Below are positions 63,328 through 64,000 of a stretch of DNA of 64,000 nt, in pieces; the stretch's first letter is position 1, and each line of letters begins with the position of its first letter. Both the position numbers and the translations under genes were made by a program. The stretch is taken from NCBI RefSeq assembly GCF_028622875.1, contig NZ_CP117709.1, forward strand, positions 930,001 through 994,000, given 5' to 3'. Under the pieces are notes generated by a model. It did no database searches. It was not told the DNA's origin and worked only from the letters and a program-made list of their open reading frames with translations. Source of the stretch: Streptomyces sp. MMBL 11-1 (lineage in GTDB: Bacteria > Actinomycetota > Actinomycetes > Streptomycetales > Streptomycetaceae).

Positions 63328-64000
63328 TCAGCGGGCCGCGAGCGCGGCTTCCCCGGCCCGCCGCATGGCGGCCAGCGGTGCCGGGATCCGGCCGGTCATC
63401 TGCTCGACCTGGAGCAGGGCCTGGTGCACGAGGAGGTCGAGCCCGCCGACGACGGCCCCGCCCCGCGCCGACCAGGCGGCGGCGAGCGCGGTGGGCCACG
63501 GCTCGTACAGCACGTCGAAGAGGATGCCCGGGGCCGGCGGCACGGCTCCGGCCAGGGCGTCGGTGGCACCGGCCGGGGTGGTGGCGATGACGAGCGGTGC
63601 GGTCAGTGCCGCCGTCGCGTCCGCCCAGTCGGCGATCACGACGTCGACGGCGAGCCGCTCCCCCCAGGCGCGCATCTCGGCCGCGCGCTCGGGGCCCCGC
63701 ACATACGCCGTGACCGGTCCGGCGCAGACGGCGGCGAGCGCGGCGAGCGCGGAGGAGGCGGTGGCTCCGGCGCCGAGGACGGCGGCGGAGTCGACCTTGT
63801 CGATCCCGCGCTCCCGGAGGGCGGCGATCATGCCGGGGATGTCGGTGTTGTCGCCGACCCGCCGCCCGTCCTCGGTGAACACGACCGTGTTGACGGCCTC
63901 CACGGATGCCGCCATCGCGCTGATCTCGTCGAGCAGCGGGATGATCGCCCGCTTGAGCGGCATGGTCAGCGACAGCCCCGCCCAGGACGGGTCCAGCCCC
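63328..64000 (-). CDS. aroE: Shikimate dehydrogenase, 5' end outside the window
   Basis: The C-terminal 223 or so codons of an AroE-type NADPH dehydrogenase. The frame runs off the right edge: before MPLKRAIIPLLDE it continues as AGLSLT, the usual GLSVTMP/N substrate segment, so the start lies beyond 64000. AVNTVVFTEDGRRVGDNTDI and the Rossmann-type AAVLGAGATASSALAAL are seen, and the C-terminus is complete. It lies upstream of aroC in the same direction, with a 145-base gap. Confidence 0.92.
   Translation of the reverse strand, partial: GLDPSWAGLSLTMPLKRAIIPLLDEISAMAASVEAVNTVVFTEDGRRVGDNTDIPGMIAALRERGIDKVDSAAVLGAGATASSALAALAAVCAGPVTAYVRGPERAAEMRAWGERLAVDVVIADWADATAALTAPLVIATTPAGATDALAGAVPPAPGILFDVLYEPWPTALAAAWSARGGAVVGGLDLLVHQALLQVEQMTGRIPAPLAAMRRAGEAALAAR

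Overview
The window is a Streptomyces chromosome segment. It has very high G+C with G/C-rich third positions, frequent GTG starts, GTGA/ATGA overlaps, and an unmistakable actinomycete core block: mihF, rpoZ, gmk, coaBC, metK, priA, and pyrR-pyrB-pyrC-PH protein-carA-carB next to bldD, efp, nusB and the aro genes. No rRNA, tRNA, CRISPR array, complete insertion sequence or prophage was recognised. All identifications come from reading translated sequence and motifs; no database was searched.

Positions 1-25.6 kb are accessory. A flavin-dependent (LLM) oxidoreductase lies convergent to an exporter/carboxylic acid reductase pair. A divergent run of tightly coupled genes follows (6.36-17.2 kb): 2-isopropylmalate synthase-like enzyme, MaoC-like hydratase, isopenicillin N synthase-like oxygenase, CitE-like C-C lyase, an unassigned enzyme with an HxD motif, HSL-type hydrolase, alpha-oxoamine synthase, ornithine cyclodeaminase-like protein, AtzG-like adaptor plus amidase, and a second exporter. 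A protein resembling peptide-forming ligases, a large LuxR (LAL) regulator, two paralogous aminopeptidase P genes and another CitE-like gene complete the region. No NRPS or PKS megasynthase is present apart from the A-PCP-reductase enzyme, so this looks like an unusual small-molecule cluster. My working hypothesis is ALA-synthase-like chemistry that makes 5-amino-4-oxo acids (ketomethylene pseudo-dipeptides, arphamenine-type), which are classical aminopeptidase inhibitors. The neighbouring duplicated aminopeptidase P genes would then be candidates for self-resistance.

Positions 25.8-30.6 kb hold a catabolic set (lysine 2-monooxygenase-like flavoenzyme, nitrilase-type amidase, Lrp/AsnC regulator, aldehyde dehydrogenase). 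GuaB1 follows, then a class I sesquiterpene synthase inserted before the core block.

Positions 33.6-64 kb are conserved core: SorC/DeoR-type regulator, rpe, rsmB, fmt, a small HTH-like protein, priA (degenerate ATPase motifs), metK, coaBC, rpoZ, gmk, mihF, pyrF, pyrD, carB, carA, a membrane PH-like protein, pyrC, pyrB, pyrR, bldD, nusB, efp, a metal-ligand-deficient M24 protein, a P-loop protein, aroQ, a fused aroK-aroB reading frame, aroC, and aroE cut by the right edge. Two regulatory sites stand out: a PyrR-binding-loop-like hairpin overlapping the pyrR ribosome-binding region, and a BldD-consensus operator in front of bldD.
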